64,000 nucleotides of DNA from Muscardinus avellanarius (GCA_963383645.1 OY726557.1:130365650-130429649); one strand, 5' to 3'; counted from the stretch's first letter, positions 9,441-21,234 are shown. Numbers and translations are program-made. Notes: a model not told the origin generated them from the sequence alone.

Positions 9441-10340
9441 TTTTTCATTGTATGCTGTTTTTGTTTCTATATGAAATATTACACTGGTTCAAAAATTAAT
9501 TAACACAATGAAGTCTCCCTCCCACCCCAGTTTCTATCTCCCTATCCCCACATACACAGCTAATCCATCTCATTGGAATCGGGTGCATCCTTTCCCAGAG
9601 TCTTTTTAAGATCAAGCAAACAAACACAAACATTTCTCTGTTTTCTCTCTTATGTATATAGGAAGTATATAGACTCTTGTATACTGGACCTTGAGGTTTT
9701 TTTTTCACTTAATATATCTTGAAAATCATTTCCTAGCTATATGCTATTTTTTACAGGGAAATACCATAAGTTAATTATTCCCCACTTGATAGATATGTGG
9801 ATAAATTCAAACAACTATTGATTCATGGATTGTACAACGTCACTGTGCAAGTGTACCATACTCTAGGGGCAGAGCCCCAGGATGCTCTTGCTGGGTCAGG
9901 GGTCGCATGGCTCCTTTGTAATTTTGACAGATATTGCCAAATTGCCTTCCAATTTTACCTGCCAACATTAATGAGATAGTCTGCTTCCTACAGCTATATC
10001 AACATGGTATATTCTGAAGCTTTGAAATTTTTTTTCCCGAAAATGGTTATCTCCGGGTAATTTTGATTTGCATTGCTTATTGTGAGGCTGAGTATTATTT
10101 TCTATATTTAGGAACCATTTCTGTCTCCTTGTCCTATGAACTACTTATTTACTTCCTTTAATAACTTTTTTCCTGGGTTTCTGGTCTCTTGTTGATCAGT
10201 GTTTGAGTATTTTATCTATACGGAAGATTCACTTTTTTCTATAAACTGGCTACAAATACTTTACTCAGTGTATCGTATTTGTAAATGGCATTTTGCCAGG
10301 CAGTTTTTTACAATGTTAAATTCTCTGAGCTTTGTGAGTT
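9441..10340 (-). mobile_element. Ancient L1 (L1ME/L1M type), 3' region
   Basis: Around 9780-9970 the minus strand carries the conserved late L1 3' layout (plus strand: cagatattgccaaattgcct, ccaacattaatgagatag). Heavily decayed, no open frame. Confidence 0.7.
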
Positions 10341-10870
10341 TTGAATTTTGAATAATAGAGACACACTGCCCACCCTAGAGTTATAAGGTTTTAATGTGGA
10401 AATTCTTAATGAGTTTTCATCTAGTACTTATTTGGACTTTTTAACTCCTTTGGCGTTGTGGTTGGTTAGTTTTACACTTTTTCTCACTCTGGGAAGAAAA
10501 TTCCTGTGTCCTCTTTCTCTACCCCACTACTCCCCTTTCATCCTAACCTGAACTTGGCCCCGGTTTTGTGTAGACATTACAACAGCTGCCGGCAGCCACC
10601 CTCCAGCCCTCCCAGACGGGTCCCAACCTCCACATGAATCTGCGCTGTCTGGGATGGAACAAGGTTTGGGAAAACCAACAAGGGAAACCCCAAAGATGGC
10701 CATCTCCGCTTCTTAAAATTCTTGGAAGCGCCAGCCAGAGTCATTTGGAAAAGGAGAAAAGGAGACTTAAAAAGCAATTCCAGGGTTTCCACATGTGTTC
10801 TTTGTTGGTAGAATTCAGCCCAAGGATTTGAAGGACCCTGTGGGAGTATCCTTTCACTACTCTGCCCTAA
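10341..10870. other. Unique DNA
   Basis: No repeat or exon recognised. Short open frames on both strands lack domain signals. Confidence 0.5.
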
Positions 10871-11420
10871 TCCTCTCCAAAGCGCCAAGCTCTACAGCTG
10901 TTGGTTAGCCAGATAAACTATTTGTTCGATTATTCTTGGCCAGGATGGGCGGCCTGCCTCAAAGGCTCTGGGCTTCCTAATTCGGGCTACTTCAATCAGC
11001 TGCGGCCCTCCCAGGGCTGCCTACAGGAGACAGGGCCTGTTTGAAGACAGCAGCAAGATTTCCCCCTCAACCCTTTTCATCTTAGCCTAGACGGGCCGGG
11101 CGGCTGACACCTCCCCACAGACCCTGGGTCGGGAGCAGAGTTAGCTATGGGAACGATGCCAAAGCAGAGAATCTGGGTGATAAAATAATTACAAATGAAA
11201 GAGAGATTAGCGGGCACCATCAGGACAAATGCTTCCAGAACAGTTCCTGAAATCTTGGGCGGCGGTTCTCAAAGGAGACAGGGCTGCAGCTGCTGTCTCC
11301 ATGGCGACGGGACGACAGATGCCAGGGCCCAAAGTGTTCCCCATATAAGTCAGAGCCAACAGAACAGCAGCCCGGGCAGCATGAGATGACAGACCAAGTC
11401 ACTTTTGCATCATGGAAATG
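10871..11420. other. Unique, repeat-free segment; possible conserved non-coding element
   Basis: A 550-bp island without SINE or L1, of mixed composition, with homeodomain-like cores (ataaaataattacaaatg near 11179) and E-box-like cagctg motifs (10582, 10893, 10999, 11289). This is inference only; it needs alignment to other mammals. Confidence 0.3.
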
Positions 11421-11992
11421 GACCGGTCATTAACACGATTTTCTTTCCTCCACTTGTCTGTTCTCCCTCCCCTTTCTCTTGGCCTCAGTAGAGTCCCACT
11501 AATAAATGGCTGACAGCTGCTGAGAGATGGGACCAGGCTGGCAGTTGCTCTGAGAAATATTCTCTCAGTGCTCAGCAGCACTCCCCGGGTCTCTCTGCAG
11601 CGAAGTTTGCATCTCTGCTCCGTGCCCTGGCTGCACTAGTTTATGCACTTTCCCCTGAAACTTTATTTCCATTTTTTGTGATAGTCTGGTAGAATGAGAA
11701 TACATACCTGGAAATAGTAGTACTTCATTTCTACCCTCAAATCTCCATCATTTCCCTAAGACCTCCTCCAGTAGACAAAAATCTAATGGCTTTGTTGTGT
11801 GCACGCTTATTCAACACGAGCCCCATGATTCAAAGATACTGCCACACCTCAGCAGCACTGTCTACACTAAAAACTCTAGAACTAGACTGGCTCTCTACCC
11901 AATCTGATATAAAATCAGAGAGTTTTATATTTCATAGAACTCTCAGCATGAGCTCAGGGTATGAAGAGATGCTTTCCAAATATGAAACATAT
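11421..11992. other. Unique DNA
   Basis: Nothing recognised apart from short chance open frames. Confidence 0.5.
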
Positions 11993-12205
11993 AGGCCAGG
12001 CATGGTGGCATACACTTGTAATACCACTACTTAGGAGGCTGAGACAGGAGGATTGGATTGCAGGTTCGAGGCCAGCCTGGGTAACTTAGGGAGGCCCTCA
12101 GCAACTTAGTAAGACCCTATTTCTAAGTAAATAAATAAATAAATAAATAAATAAATAGGGTTAGGTGTGTGGCTCAGAGGCAGAATGCCTCTGAGTTCAA
12201 TCCCC

Positions 12206-12252
<47 letters not shown>

Positions 12253-12255
12253 AAC
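11993..12255 (+). mobile_element. B1-ID dimeric SINE with (AC)n tail
   Basis: ggccaggcatggtggcatac head, an (AAAT)n expansion in the linker (12126-12158), ID half, and (AC)n tail 12211-12252. Confidence 0.92.
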
Positions 12256-12870
12256 AAATAACCTATCTTGAAGTAATTAATCCAACATGTAGTTTGTGGA
12301 TTAAGCATTTCTATTACAAATTCCAAAATCTTTTTTTTTTTTTGGTGCTGGGGGTGGAACCCAGAGGCTTTTCTACCTCCAGGCTATACTCCCAGACCTA
12401 TTTTATACTTTATTTGGAAACAGGGTCTCACTAAGTCACTAAGAGCCTCACTAAGTAGCTGAGGCTGGCTTCGAACCTATGCGATCCTCCTGTCTCAGCC
12501 TCCCGATCGCAGCATGCGCCACCATGCTCGGCAAATTCCAAAATCTGAAATGGTCCATAAACCAAAACTTTTTGAGCACCAATATGACATCACAAGTGGA
12601 AAACTCTACACCTGACCTCATGTGACAGGACATGGCCAAAACATAGGCGTGCTGAAAACAGAGTGTAAAACTACTTTTGAGCTATATGTATCAGGTGTGT
12701 GTGAAACATATATAATTCCATGTTTAGACCTGGGTCCCATCCTGAAGGTATCTCATTGTATATATGTAAATATTCCAAAATCCAAAAACATCTGACATCT
12801 GAAACACTTCTGGTCCCAGGCATTTGGAATAAAGGGATTCTTGAAACCTGTACTGATTTGGAGTTAAAAT
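12256..12870. mobile_element. Ancient DNA-transposon-like repeat, split by a SINE
   Basis: ttccaaaatctgaaatgg, cctgacctcatgtgacagg and cacttctggtcccaggcatttgg appear in the order of a well-known ancient mammalian repeat of the MER/Tigger sort. I do not assign a subfamily. The SINE at 12331-12531 interrupts it with duplicated caaattccaaaatct. Confidence 0.5.
12331..12531 (-). mobile_element. B1-ID dimeric SINE with target-site duplication
   Basis: Minus-strand dimer. The duplication caaattccaaaatct lies at about 12317-12331 and 12532-12546. Confidence 0.92.
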
Positions 12871-13108
12871 AACTGGACTCAGATCTCAGCTCCTACGTAG
12901 AACTAAACACCTACATTCTGCAAAGTTAAACGGCAAACTCACTGAGAGTCGAAACTACGTAATATTTTTTTTTTATTTCTCCAACTATTAGTACTCAGTT
13001 CAAGGATGAAAAGAGAGGAAGGAAGGAAGAAAAGAAGGAAGGGAGGGAGGGACTTGAAAGGCGTAGCACTTTAAACTTTTCAAATCAAGTATCTGCATGT
13101 ATTAATAT
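12871..13108. other. Unique DNA with a short GGAA-rich patch
   Basis: GGAA/GGGA repeats at 13017-13050; otherwise unrecognised. Confidence 0.5.
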
Positions 13109-13117
13109 GCATTCCCT

Positions 13118-13314
13118 ACTATTTTTGTGTATGTGGTACTGGGTTCCTGGAAGCCCTTCTACCTCTGAGCTACACTCCCAGACCTATTTTATACTTTGTT
13201 TTTTATTTGGAAACAGGGTCCCTTTAGCCAGAGAGGCTGGCTTCGAACCTGTGCGATCCTCCTGTCTCCGCCTCCCAAGTACGGGGATTACAAGCGTGCG
13301 CCACCACGCCCGGC
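13118..13314 (-). mobile_element. B1-ID SINE, subfamily II, with target-site duplication
   Basis: Subfamily II markers on the minus strand (tgggttcctggaagcccttct, gcctcccaagtacggggattac). Flanked by attccctactattt and attccccactattt. Confidence 0.92.
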
Positions 13315-13329
13315 TATTCCCCACTATTT

Positions 13330-13704
13330 AAATGGTGTTTAAAATAGTGGGAAGTGTTCTAATGATATAATGAACATTATAGAAATTGAGAAAAATAGAA
13401 AATGAAAAGGAGTGAAGTTAAAAATAAGTCGAAGTTCTGATAACCCTCCTTCGCTGCAGTGACTCCTCCTGCCCTTCCCATTTTAGATGCTGCAATTTCT
13501 ACACTCAAGTGGCTTGCAGTGTTGCTGGGAAAACTTGAAACCTTAAAACAAAGAATAACTGGTTCTTCTGCAAAAAAAAAATTGAAAATTTACAGGAGGG
13601 AGAGATATTAGAAGGCATGGACGGGTTTTATGGAATCACAAACCCCAATGAAATTGAATGCCAAAGTTTGCCTGTATGTGCCTATAGGTGTTTTTGTGTG
13701 TGTG
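13330..13704. other. Unique DNA
   Basis: Nothing recognised. Confidence 0.5.
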
Positions 13705-13905
13705 AATGGTACTAGGGATTAAACTCAGGAGCATTCTATCTCTGAGCTACACCCCCAGCCCTTTTAATTTTTTTTTGCTTTTTGAAACAGTCTCGCTGGG
13801 TTGTTGAGAGTCTTGCTATATTGCTGAAGCTGTCCTTGAGCCTGCAATCCTCCTGTCTCAGCCTTCTGAGTACTGGGGCCGTAGGTATGCACCACCCCAT
13901 TTAGC
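13705..13905 (-). mobile_element. B1-ID dimeric SINE, diverged
   Basis: Minus strand: ID half at 13709-13762, B1 half to 13905. Confidence 0.88.
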
Positions 13906-15599
13906 TCTATGTGTAGCTTTGTAAGGAAAGGTTCAAAGCTTTAATAAGACCCTCAGATGGATCGGGAACAAAAATTAGAGACAACCAGCTTAAAAGGAGA
14001 AAAGAACGCAGGAGCTGAAGGGAATACACAAGCATCCTGCTCCAGGGGTCCTGCTTTGGCAGATAGAACAAACTGGACTAGGTGGGCTATTCCAAACACT
14101 CCCCAGGGAGACGGCGCCATTGCCAAGGCCTGAAACTTGGTCTCTGGGTTAGTGACTATTTTCAACTTCATTTAATAGTGACCACCTTTGCAATGAAAAC
14201 TTACTGGAATCCACATTTATGCAAATAGTTGCCAGTGAAGACGCTCTGGGTGAAGCAGATCCAGGTCACCCTCCCCGCAGCCTCCCGCCTCAGCATCCTC
14301 TCCTTGGGCCGGAAGTCTCCTTCTAACAGGGCTGGAAATGGCTGCCCTGGGCATTCTCAAGCCTGCCACCTGAGGTTTTCCTTTAATTTACCCCCTCCCC
14401 ACTGGGCCCAGGAACTGTTTCACACCCGCTCCCTCTGCCTCAGCTGCCATCTTGGCTGTTTTCCTCCCTTCAGTTTCTGGGACCAAATCTCTGATTGTTC
14501 TCCACCAGCTGTGCTCCCAGATCCACCCCCAACCAGAATCACCCGGCTTGCTTGTTTACATTGCTCATTCCCCGGTTCAAGGCCAGCCTGGGCAACTTAG
14601 GGAAGGCCCTCAGCAACTGACTGAAGCACCGAGCCTGAGGGCCTAGCGCATGGAACTGGCTCAGGTGACTCCATGAGACCTGAAGTTGGGGATCTACGAA
14701 AGCTCCCACCATGGAGATGCGCTCATCCCTGCTTCCCATCAGCGAGGCTTTACCCTGCACAGTATCATCAAAATTCACTCCTCTCTTTTGCTACCCAAAA
14801 GCTAAAGATAGAGCCGGGGGAGAAGCGAATTCCAGGTCCGTGTGTCCATGGCTCCAGGGTAGACCATAACTGGTGTCTTCGGAAGTGACAATCCTCTTGC
14901 TCCGGTCTGGATGCATGGTGGTAGGCATTTTCTTTTAGTCTGGGGTTAAATATAGTGCCTGATGCTTTACAGACGTCAGCTCGGAGGAGTGGGATTTACT
15001 GGCCTGGAAGTCAGTCTTCTGTAGCCATGGTGCAAGCGGACATCACAGTCTCGGGAGAAGCTGAACCTTGTGTACTTTGGGGTATTTGTTCAGTGGAACC
15101 AGAGAGCCCCTGGACCTTGAGCATTTTGCCTGCAGTTAAAAGGCAGCCCTTAGTTTAAAAAGAAAAAATAAAAAAAGGCAGCCTTGGCCCAGGTTCATAC
15201 ATGCTCTGCCTACAAACTGGCATCAGGTGAATTATTTCCCTGAGCTAAGTAGTGAAAGTTCCTTTTGCCATATTGCTATCAAAGCGAAAACAATTCAGAG
15301 AGACAGGGTGAAAAGTCATAGTATCAGTTCTCCATATTTTGCCCCCATTTGGACCCAAATCAAATCCTGTTTCTTTCAGGAAGCCTTCAACTCGCCTACT
15401 CCCTCTCCCACCTCTTTTGCACTCCTGTGACACTTACGTAGCAGTGCCGTATGCCTTAGCACGCACTTGTTCTTTATTTTTATTATTAGCTCCTCTTCAT
15501 CAGTACCCCCCTCAGTACCTGTCACAGTGCTGGGTCCTGAGCACAGATCAGGACCTGTTGAAATGAGCAGAGACTAAATCAGGGGGAGAGGGCCGGAAG
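13906..15599. other. Longest repeat-poor stretch; unique DNA
   Basis: Only a 55-bp SINE-like scrap (14572-14625, ggttcaaggccagcctgggc) is recognised. Open frames up to 123 codons (14229-14600) have no domain features or splice context I can support. No gene called. Confidence 0.5.
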
Positions 15600-16070
15600 G
15601 AGAAGGCCTCAGCACCAGTGGCCTGTGTGAGCTGAGAACTGCTTATGTGCCAGGCACTGTTGCAAGCATCTAACCTGTGTCAGTCTATTTCATTTTCTAT
15701 TTATTTGTTTAATTTTTTCACATAGGAGGTTGAACCTGAGGCATTCTCCCTTTGAGTTACACTCCCAGCCATTTATTTATTATTTATTTATTTATTTTGA
15801 ATAGGGTCTTGCCGAGGCTGGCCTTGAACCTGTGATCCTCCCATCTAAGCCTCCCAAGTATTGGGATTAGAGGCATGTGCCACCATACCTAGAAGTCTAC
15901 TTCATTTTCACAACCTTTTGAGAGGACACACATTACAACAGTGTACCTTAGTTACAGAGAAGTGAAGGGAAATGTCCAACATCACACATCCACCAAGACG
16001 CAATAGCAGAACTTGAATTCTGGAGTCTGGCTCAGAGCCCATGCTCTGGCATGTGCCCCGACAGTGCAGA
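15600..16070 (+). mobile_element. MIR, split by a SINE
   Basis: gtgccaggcactgttgcaagc at 15649 and, after the SINE, ttacagagaagtgaaggg ... gcagaacttgaattctggag ... cagagcccatgctctg match the MIR core and 3' layout. Confidence 0.8.
15700..15893 (-). mobile_element. B1-ID dimeric SINE inside MIR
   Basis: Minus-strand dimer. Near-identical flanks, tctatttcattttc and tctacttcattttc, suggest the target-site duplication. Confidence 0.88.
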
Positions 16071-16706
16071 AGAGAAGCTGAGGTTAGAGACATTTTGGGA
16101 GTATGTGCTTTCCAGGGAAAAAAAAAGACTCCACTTGCAATCTTGACCCCAACTCACCTTGCAATGCCCAGCTGAGGAAGACCCCCAGTGTGCGGAAGCA
16201 GCCTTTCCCAGTGTCCCAGACCACTCCCTGCTGTGGCCAAGCCCACTGCAACTCTCTTCTCTTCCACAACCACTGCAGCTTCCTCCACCCCTGCACTGTC
16301 CCACCTGCAAGGGTTGGGGAAGGGGTGTTGGGAGAAAGACAGTGGTGTTTGTCAATAGTAACCCTAGATGAGAGAGCCCAGCAGGCACTGAGGAATCGCA
16401 TGTTGAGGGCAACCCTGACCCGCACTGCCAAGCTCCTCTGGCAACCCCCAAATTAAAACAGTGCCCTCCCATCTCCTGCTCGCCCCACAGAGGTTCTTTG
16501 GAACCTCTTAATGTGAAATAATACGATTACTGGATATACCTGAGTCCCACCCTAAAAGCACAATTCTGGCTGGTGATGTCCAGGCCATCCAAGGTGCCCC
16601 CAGCTCTGGTCCCTGGCCAGGAACAAAGTGGTATCTAATGCCTCAAAAGATACGACCTTGAGACGTGTGCCCAGGAGAAGCTTCCGATGGGGAGAAGGAA
16701 AGTCTT
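16071..16706. other. Unique DNA
   Basis: CT/CA-rich unique sequence; overlapping open frames of 115-146 codons on both strands look like compositional artefacts. Confidence 0.5.
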
Positions 16707-16848
16707 TTTTTTTTTTTTTTTTTTTTTGTGGAACTGGAACTGAAACCCAGAGCATTCTACCTCTGAGCTACATCCCCTGCCCTATTTCTTTTCTTCCTCC
16801 TCCTCTTCCTCCTCCTCCTCCTCCTCCTCCTCCTCCTCTTCTTCTTCT

Positions 16849-16880
<32 letters not shown>

Positions 16881-17427
16881 CTTCTCCTCCTTCTCCTCCT
16901 CCTCTTTCTCCTCCTCCTCTCCTTCTCCTCCTCCTCCTTATTCCCCTCCTTCTCCTTCTTCTCCTTCTCCTTCTCCTTTTCTTCCTCCTTTCCCTTCCCC
17001 TTCCCCTTCCCCTTCCCCTTCTCCTTCCCCTTCCCCTTCCCCTTCTCCTCCTTCTCCTTCTCCTTCTCCTTCTCCTTCTCCTTCTCCTTCTCCTTCTCCT
17101 TCTTCTGTGGGTCTGGGGATGGAGCCCTGGGGCATCTGACCTCCAAACTATACCCCTGCCCTATTTTTTATTCTTTTTTTTTTTTTTTTTTGAAATAGGG
17201 TCTCACTAAGTTACGGAGTGCCTCACTAAGTAGCTGAAGCTGTCCGTGAACCATGATCCTCTGATATCAGCCTCCCAAATGCTGGGATTACAAGTGTGCG
17301 CCACCACACCCAGCTTATTCTTTATTTTTGAAACAGGGGCTCACTGAGTTGCAGAGGGCCTCACTAAGTAGTGGCTGAGGCTGTCCCCAAACCATGATCC
17401 TCCTGTCTCAGCCTCCCAAATGCTGGA
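16707..17427 (-). mobile_element. Nested pair of B1-ID SINEs with 310-bp polypurine tail
   Basis: Outer SINE: 16707-16790 (ID half) and 17313-17427 (B1 half). An inner type III SINE (17107-17312) sits in its linker and carries a (GAG/GAA/GGGGAA)n tail (16795-17106 on the minus strand). The 193-codon and 129-codon open frames here are tail artefacts. Confidence 0.88.
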
Positions 17428-17561
17428 AAGTCACTTTTTTAAAGGTAGTGAGCATTTGAAGGTTCTCATCTATGAAGTAAAACTGAACCTCTGGCTCTTG
17501 TAAGCATTTGAAAAAGCAAATAAATTCATGGACATGTATATATAGCAAAAACCAAAAAAGC

Positions 17562-17834
17562 GCTGGGCGTGATGGCGCACACTTATAACCCAGCATTCGG
17601 GAGGCTGAGAGTGTAGGATCATGGTTTGCAGACAGCCTCAGCTACTTAGTGAGGCCCTCTGCAACTCAGACCCAGTTTCAAAAGAAAGAATAAAAAATAG
17701 GGCAGAGGGTGTAACTCAGAGGTCAAATGCCCCTGGGTTTCATCCCCAGACCTGAGAAGGAGGAAGAGGAGGAGGAGGAGGAGGAGGAGGAGGAGGAGGA
17801 GGAGGAGGAGGAGGAGGAGGAGGAGGAGGAGGAG
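17562..17834 (+). mobile_element. B1-ID SINE, subfamily III, (GAG)n tail
   Basis: Ends gtgtaactcaggtcaaatg-type ID half and tttcatccccagacctgag, then about 70 bp of (GAG)n. Confidence 0.92.
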
Positions 17835-18111
17835 AAGCATGGGATTATTATTTTATACTGATAGAACATCATTCTGGCCTCAAGAGACACTGGATTGGTT
17901 CGTTTTTATGGAAGTCTCTTTACTGTGTTAATTTTTTTTCCTAATGCAAATGGAAGCATCCTTTCTTTCTTCCCTTCTCTCCACAGTGCTTAACCAATAG
18001 ATTTCATCCCACAAATATTAACTGGCCAAAAGTTTGGTCATGTTTTTCAAGTGATCTCTTCTAGATATTAGAACATGTGTCTTTTCTGCATTCATTCTAT
18101 GAAATTATAGG
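17835..18111. other. Unique DNA
   Basis: AT-rich; nothing recognised. Confidence 0.5.
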
Positions 18112-18302
18112 ACAGGCATGGAAGTGCATGCCTGTAATTCTAGTACTTAGGAGGCTGAGACAGAAATATCTCAAGTTGGAGACCATTCCTGACAATTTCA
18201 TGAGCTCCTGTTTCAAAATAAAAAGGGCTAGGGTTTACTTCAGCGGTAGAGTGCCCCTAAATTCAATCCCCAGTACCGCACACAAACACATACACACATA
18301 CT
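18112..18302 (+). mobile_element. B1-ID dimeric SINE, diverged
   Basis: gacaggcatggaagtgcatgc head; ID half ttacttcagcggtagagtgcc; CA-rich tail. Confidence 0.87.
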
Positions 18303-18324
18303 CAAGCCAAAAGAGCTGAGCTGA

Positions 18325-18525
18325 GTTGGGCATGGTGGTGCACACTTGTAATCCCAGTACTTGCGAGGTTGAGACAGGATTGCAGGTTCGTGTCCAGCCT
18401 CAGCTACTTAGTGAGGCCCTCTTAATTTAATTTTCAAAATAAAAAAATTAAAACAGGGCTGGGGATGTAGCTCAGAGGTAGAATGCCCCTGGGTTCAATC
18501 CCCAGTACCAAAAAAATAAAAAATA
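18325..18525 (+). mobile_element. B1-ID dimeric SINE, subfamily I
   Basis: gttgggcatggtggtgcac head; classic ID half gatgtagctcagaggtagaa. Confidence 0.92.
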
Positions 18526-18616
18526 AACTGAACTGAGGAAGTGAGCTATAATAAATGCTACTATTTTTAGGGGGGAGGTATCAGCCAACTGCCAGGCACT
18601 GTACCCATAACTTATT

Positions 18617-18805
18617 TGTTTTGTTTTGTTTTGTTTGGTGATACTGGGGTTCCTGGAAACCCTTCTACCTCCGGGCTACACTCCCAGACCTATTTTATAC
18701 TTTTTATTTGGAAACAGGGTCTCCTAAGCCAGCCGTGCTGTGCCATCCTCCTGTCTCCGCCTCCGAAGCACGGGGATTACAAGTGAGTGCCACCACGCCC
18801 GGCTG
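18617..18805 (-). mobile_element. B1-ID SINE, subfamily II
   Basis: Minus strand, with actggggttcctggaaaccc and cctccgaagcacggggatta markers. Confidence 0.92.
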
Positions 18806-19029
18806 TTATTATTTTTTTTTTATCAAGACAAAATATATGTAAATCTTTATGGAGTACGTTATGATAATTCAACACATGTGTAGTATGTAATCAAATCAAG
18901 GCAATGATCAACATTAGTCATTGCATGTGTTGGGAGTTTCCATAGTCTTCTCTAGATATTCTGAGATATATCGTGGGTTGTTTTAACTAACAGTAACCCT
19001 ACTGTGCTGAAGAAGAACCAGAAAGTGAG
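18806..19029 (-). mobile_element. Old L1 3'UTR fragment
   Basis: Plus strand ends cagtaaccctactgtgctga after a tctctagatattctgagata-type stretch, the reverse of a conserved old L1 3'UTR segment. Confidence 0.65.
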
Positions 19030-19141
19030 GCCAGATGTCACAGTACACACCTGTAATCCCAGGACTTGGGAGGCTGAGACAGGAAAATCGCAGATTCAAG
19101 ACCAGCCTCAGCGACATGGCGAGCCTCTCAGCGATGCAGCG
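19030..19141 (+). mobile_element. B1-ID SINE, B1 half only
   Basis: gccagatgtcacagtacacac to gcctctcagcgatgcag; ID half missing. Confidence 0.8.
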
Positions 19142-19561
19142 TCTATGGAGTGCAGACAGTGAACGCTGCCTTCTTTCCCTCCTGCCCTTCTTCTGTAACC
19201 CCGGAAACGGGGCAGAGGTTCAGGTACGGCTCCATCTTCTATAAAGAAATCCTACCATTGGGGATAACGTGAGTCAACCCGGAAGACAGGCTAAGTGATG
19301 CAAGCCAGCCTAGGTGACACGGGACACGCACTGCATGGTTTCCCTCGTGTGTGCTCTCCCTGAGAGTCAAATTCATGGACGCAGAAAGAATGGTGAAAGT
19401 GGGAGGGGGAAGCAGGGGACTTGTTGCTCAGTGGGTCCAAAGTTAGCTACATAAGATGGGTAAGTTCTAGAGATCTGCCTAGAGTGCCTATCGCCCGAAG
19501 CACGGATTTGTGCGCTTAAAATTTTATTTTTTTATTTTTTAAGTTAAAATTTTATTAAGAA

Positions 19562-19767
19562 GGCTGGGTGTGGTGGCGCACGCTTGTAATCCCAGTACTT
19601 GGGAGGCTGAGACAGGAGGATCGAGGTTCACGGACAGCCACAGCTACTTAGTGAGGCCCTCTACAACTTAGTGAGAGCCTGTTTCAAAATGAATAAAAAG
19701 TAGGTCTGGGCGTGTATCTCAGAGGTAGAATGTCCCTGGGTTCAATCCCTAGTAATATATATATATA

Positions 19768-19803
<36 letters not shown>

Positions 19804-19885
19804 GCAAGAGAAAGAGAGGGAGGGAGGGAGGGAGGGAGGGAGGGAGGGAGGAAGGAAGGAAGGAAGGAAGGACAAGAGAGAAGAA
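19562..19885 (+). mobile_element. B1-ID SINE with composite TA/GA/GGGA/GGAA tail
   Basis: Full dimer 19562-19750, then a tail that changes from (TA)n to (GA)n to (GGGA)n to (GGAA)n by 19880. Confidence 0.92.
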
Positions 19886-19891
19886 AAGAAA

Positions 19892-20058
19892 GCCAGGAAT
19901 GGTGGCACTCACCTGTAATTCCAGTACTTGAGAAACTGAAACAGGAGAATCTCAGGTTCGAAGCCAGTCTCAGCAACTTAATGAGACCATGTTTCAAAAT
20001 AAAAAGGGCTGATGGCAGAATGCCCCTGGGTTCAATCCCCAATATCACACAAAAAAGT
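19892..20058 (+). mobile_element. B1-ID SINE, internally shortened
   Basis: gccaggaatggtggcactc head; ID half lacks part of the promoter-like segment (gggctgatggcagaatgccc). Confidence 0.87.
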
Positions 20059-20189
20059 AAAAACTTATTAAGAGAGTATATCTCATGTTAAGTGGATATA
20101 TATGTCCAAACTCACCAAATGGTGTATGTTAGTGCAATTTCTATATATCAGTTACATCTCAATAAAGATGTTAAAAAGATGACATTTTG

Positions 20190-20375
20190 AGCCGGGCGTG
20201 GTGGCGCACGCTTGTAATCCCCGTTTGGGAGGCGGAGACAGGAGAATCATGCAGGTTCGAAGCCAGCCTTGCTGGCTTAAGAGACCCTGATTCCAAAATA
20301 TAAAATAGGTCTGGGAGTGTAGCCCGGAGGTAGAAGGGCTTCCAGGAACCCCAGTACCACCAAAAAAAAAAAAAA
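20190..20375 (+). mobile_element. B1-ID SINE, subfamily II
   Basis: Near-consensus subfamily II copy with A15 tail; flanks gacattttga and gacattttct suggest the duplication. Confidence 0.94.
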
Positions 20376-20549
20376 AAGACATTTTCTTAGGTTTCTCTAT
20401 ATTCAAAATTCCCCTCACTCCTTCTCCATGATTCACATTGGCCCATCTGCTACCAGATTCACATTCTTTCATGTTCAATGTTGGCTTTTCCCTTGTCCTT
20501 CCTGCCCCCACCTGAGCCGATTGAACTTCCTACTCAAAGACCTGTGAAG

Positions 20550-20745
20550 GAGCAGGGTGAGGCAGTGCATGCCTGTAATCCCAGTATTTGGGAGGCTGAG
20601 ACAGGAGGGTGACAGGTTCGAGGACAGCCTCAGAACCTTATCAAGTGCCTCAGCAACTTAATATAAGCCTGTTTCAAAATAAAACAGGGCTGGGGTATGG
20701 CTCAAAGGTAGAATATCCCTGTGTTCAATCCCCAGTACCACACAC
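20550..20745 (+). mobile_element. B1-ID dimeric SINE, subfamily I
   Basis: B1 head decayed (gtgaggcagtgcatgcctg), ID half gtatggctcaaaggtagaat. Confidence 0.88.
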
Positions 20746-21234
20746 AGAGAGAAGGAACTCTATGAACATAGAATGCCTGGCTATTTGTGGGCAGAGAGAG
20801 AAAAGGAATAGAGATTGATTCTCCGACTGATCGGCCATCACCAGAAATAAGATATAATATTTCTCCAGGAGTGACACAGCGCCCCCTGGTGGCCTTATGG
20901 GTGTGACTGTGGTTGCACCCGTGTGTAAACAGCGCCACCCACCGGACACTCGACAGCATGCTGTTTTGCCAACTCAAACTTTTCTGTAAGCATTTTGGGG
21001 CATGGGGGGATTCCCAAGTTTTATTGAAGTACTCTTTCTTCTATGGGTACTTTCAATTTGCTTGCTTAAATGAGGCAAGAACCTATCATAGGCATACTTC
21101 TAAAGTGAAAGAAGAAAGTAAAAATACAAGATGTTTTGCTTGTGAAAAAATGGAGATTAGAGAATAAAGGATAGCAATTATTTTAATATTTAATACTATG
21201 TGCTGGTTATCTGTACTGAGACATGGATATAGAG
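20746..21234. other. Unique DNA
   Basis: Nothing recognised. 20875-20950 (cgccccctggtggcc, cagcgccacc) is GC-rich. Confidence 0.5.
20877..20895 (+). promoter_or_regulatory. CTCF-like core motif
   Basis: cagcgccccctggtggcctt contains the CCCTGGTGG-like core of CTCF sites in some paralogous forms. One short motif is weak evidence; binding is not shown. Confidence 0.3.

Larger units (their letters stand above)
19250..20177 (+). mobile_element. Old L1 3'UTR, split by two SINEs
   Basis: 19250-19545 has the layout of an old L1 3'UTR (gtgagtcaacccggaagaca, gtcaaattcatggacgcaga, gggaggggaagcagggg-like). 20060-20177 has the L1 terminal type (atcagttacatctcaataaa). 20052-20091 is the source of the 40-bp copy found at 22006. 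Confidence 0.65.

Noticed and set aside
14229..14600. 123-codon open frame in unique DNA
   Set aside because: No domain, no codon-constraint evidence, no splice or promoter context; kept only as unassigned DNA.
16628..17209. 193-codon open frame rich in Pro/Leu and its Lys/Glu-rich reverse
   Set aside because: Produced by a triplet polypyrimidine SINE tail; no start context or domain.
20609..20818. Possible tRNA-like gene in the ID half
   Set aside because: Box-B-like ggttcaatccc is part of the SINE ID unit; no independent cloverleaf gene is supported.
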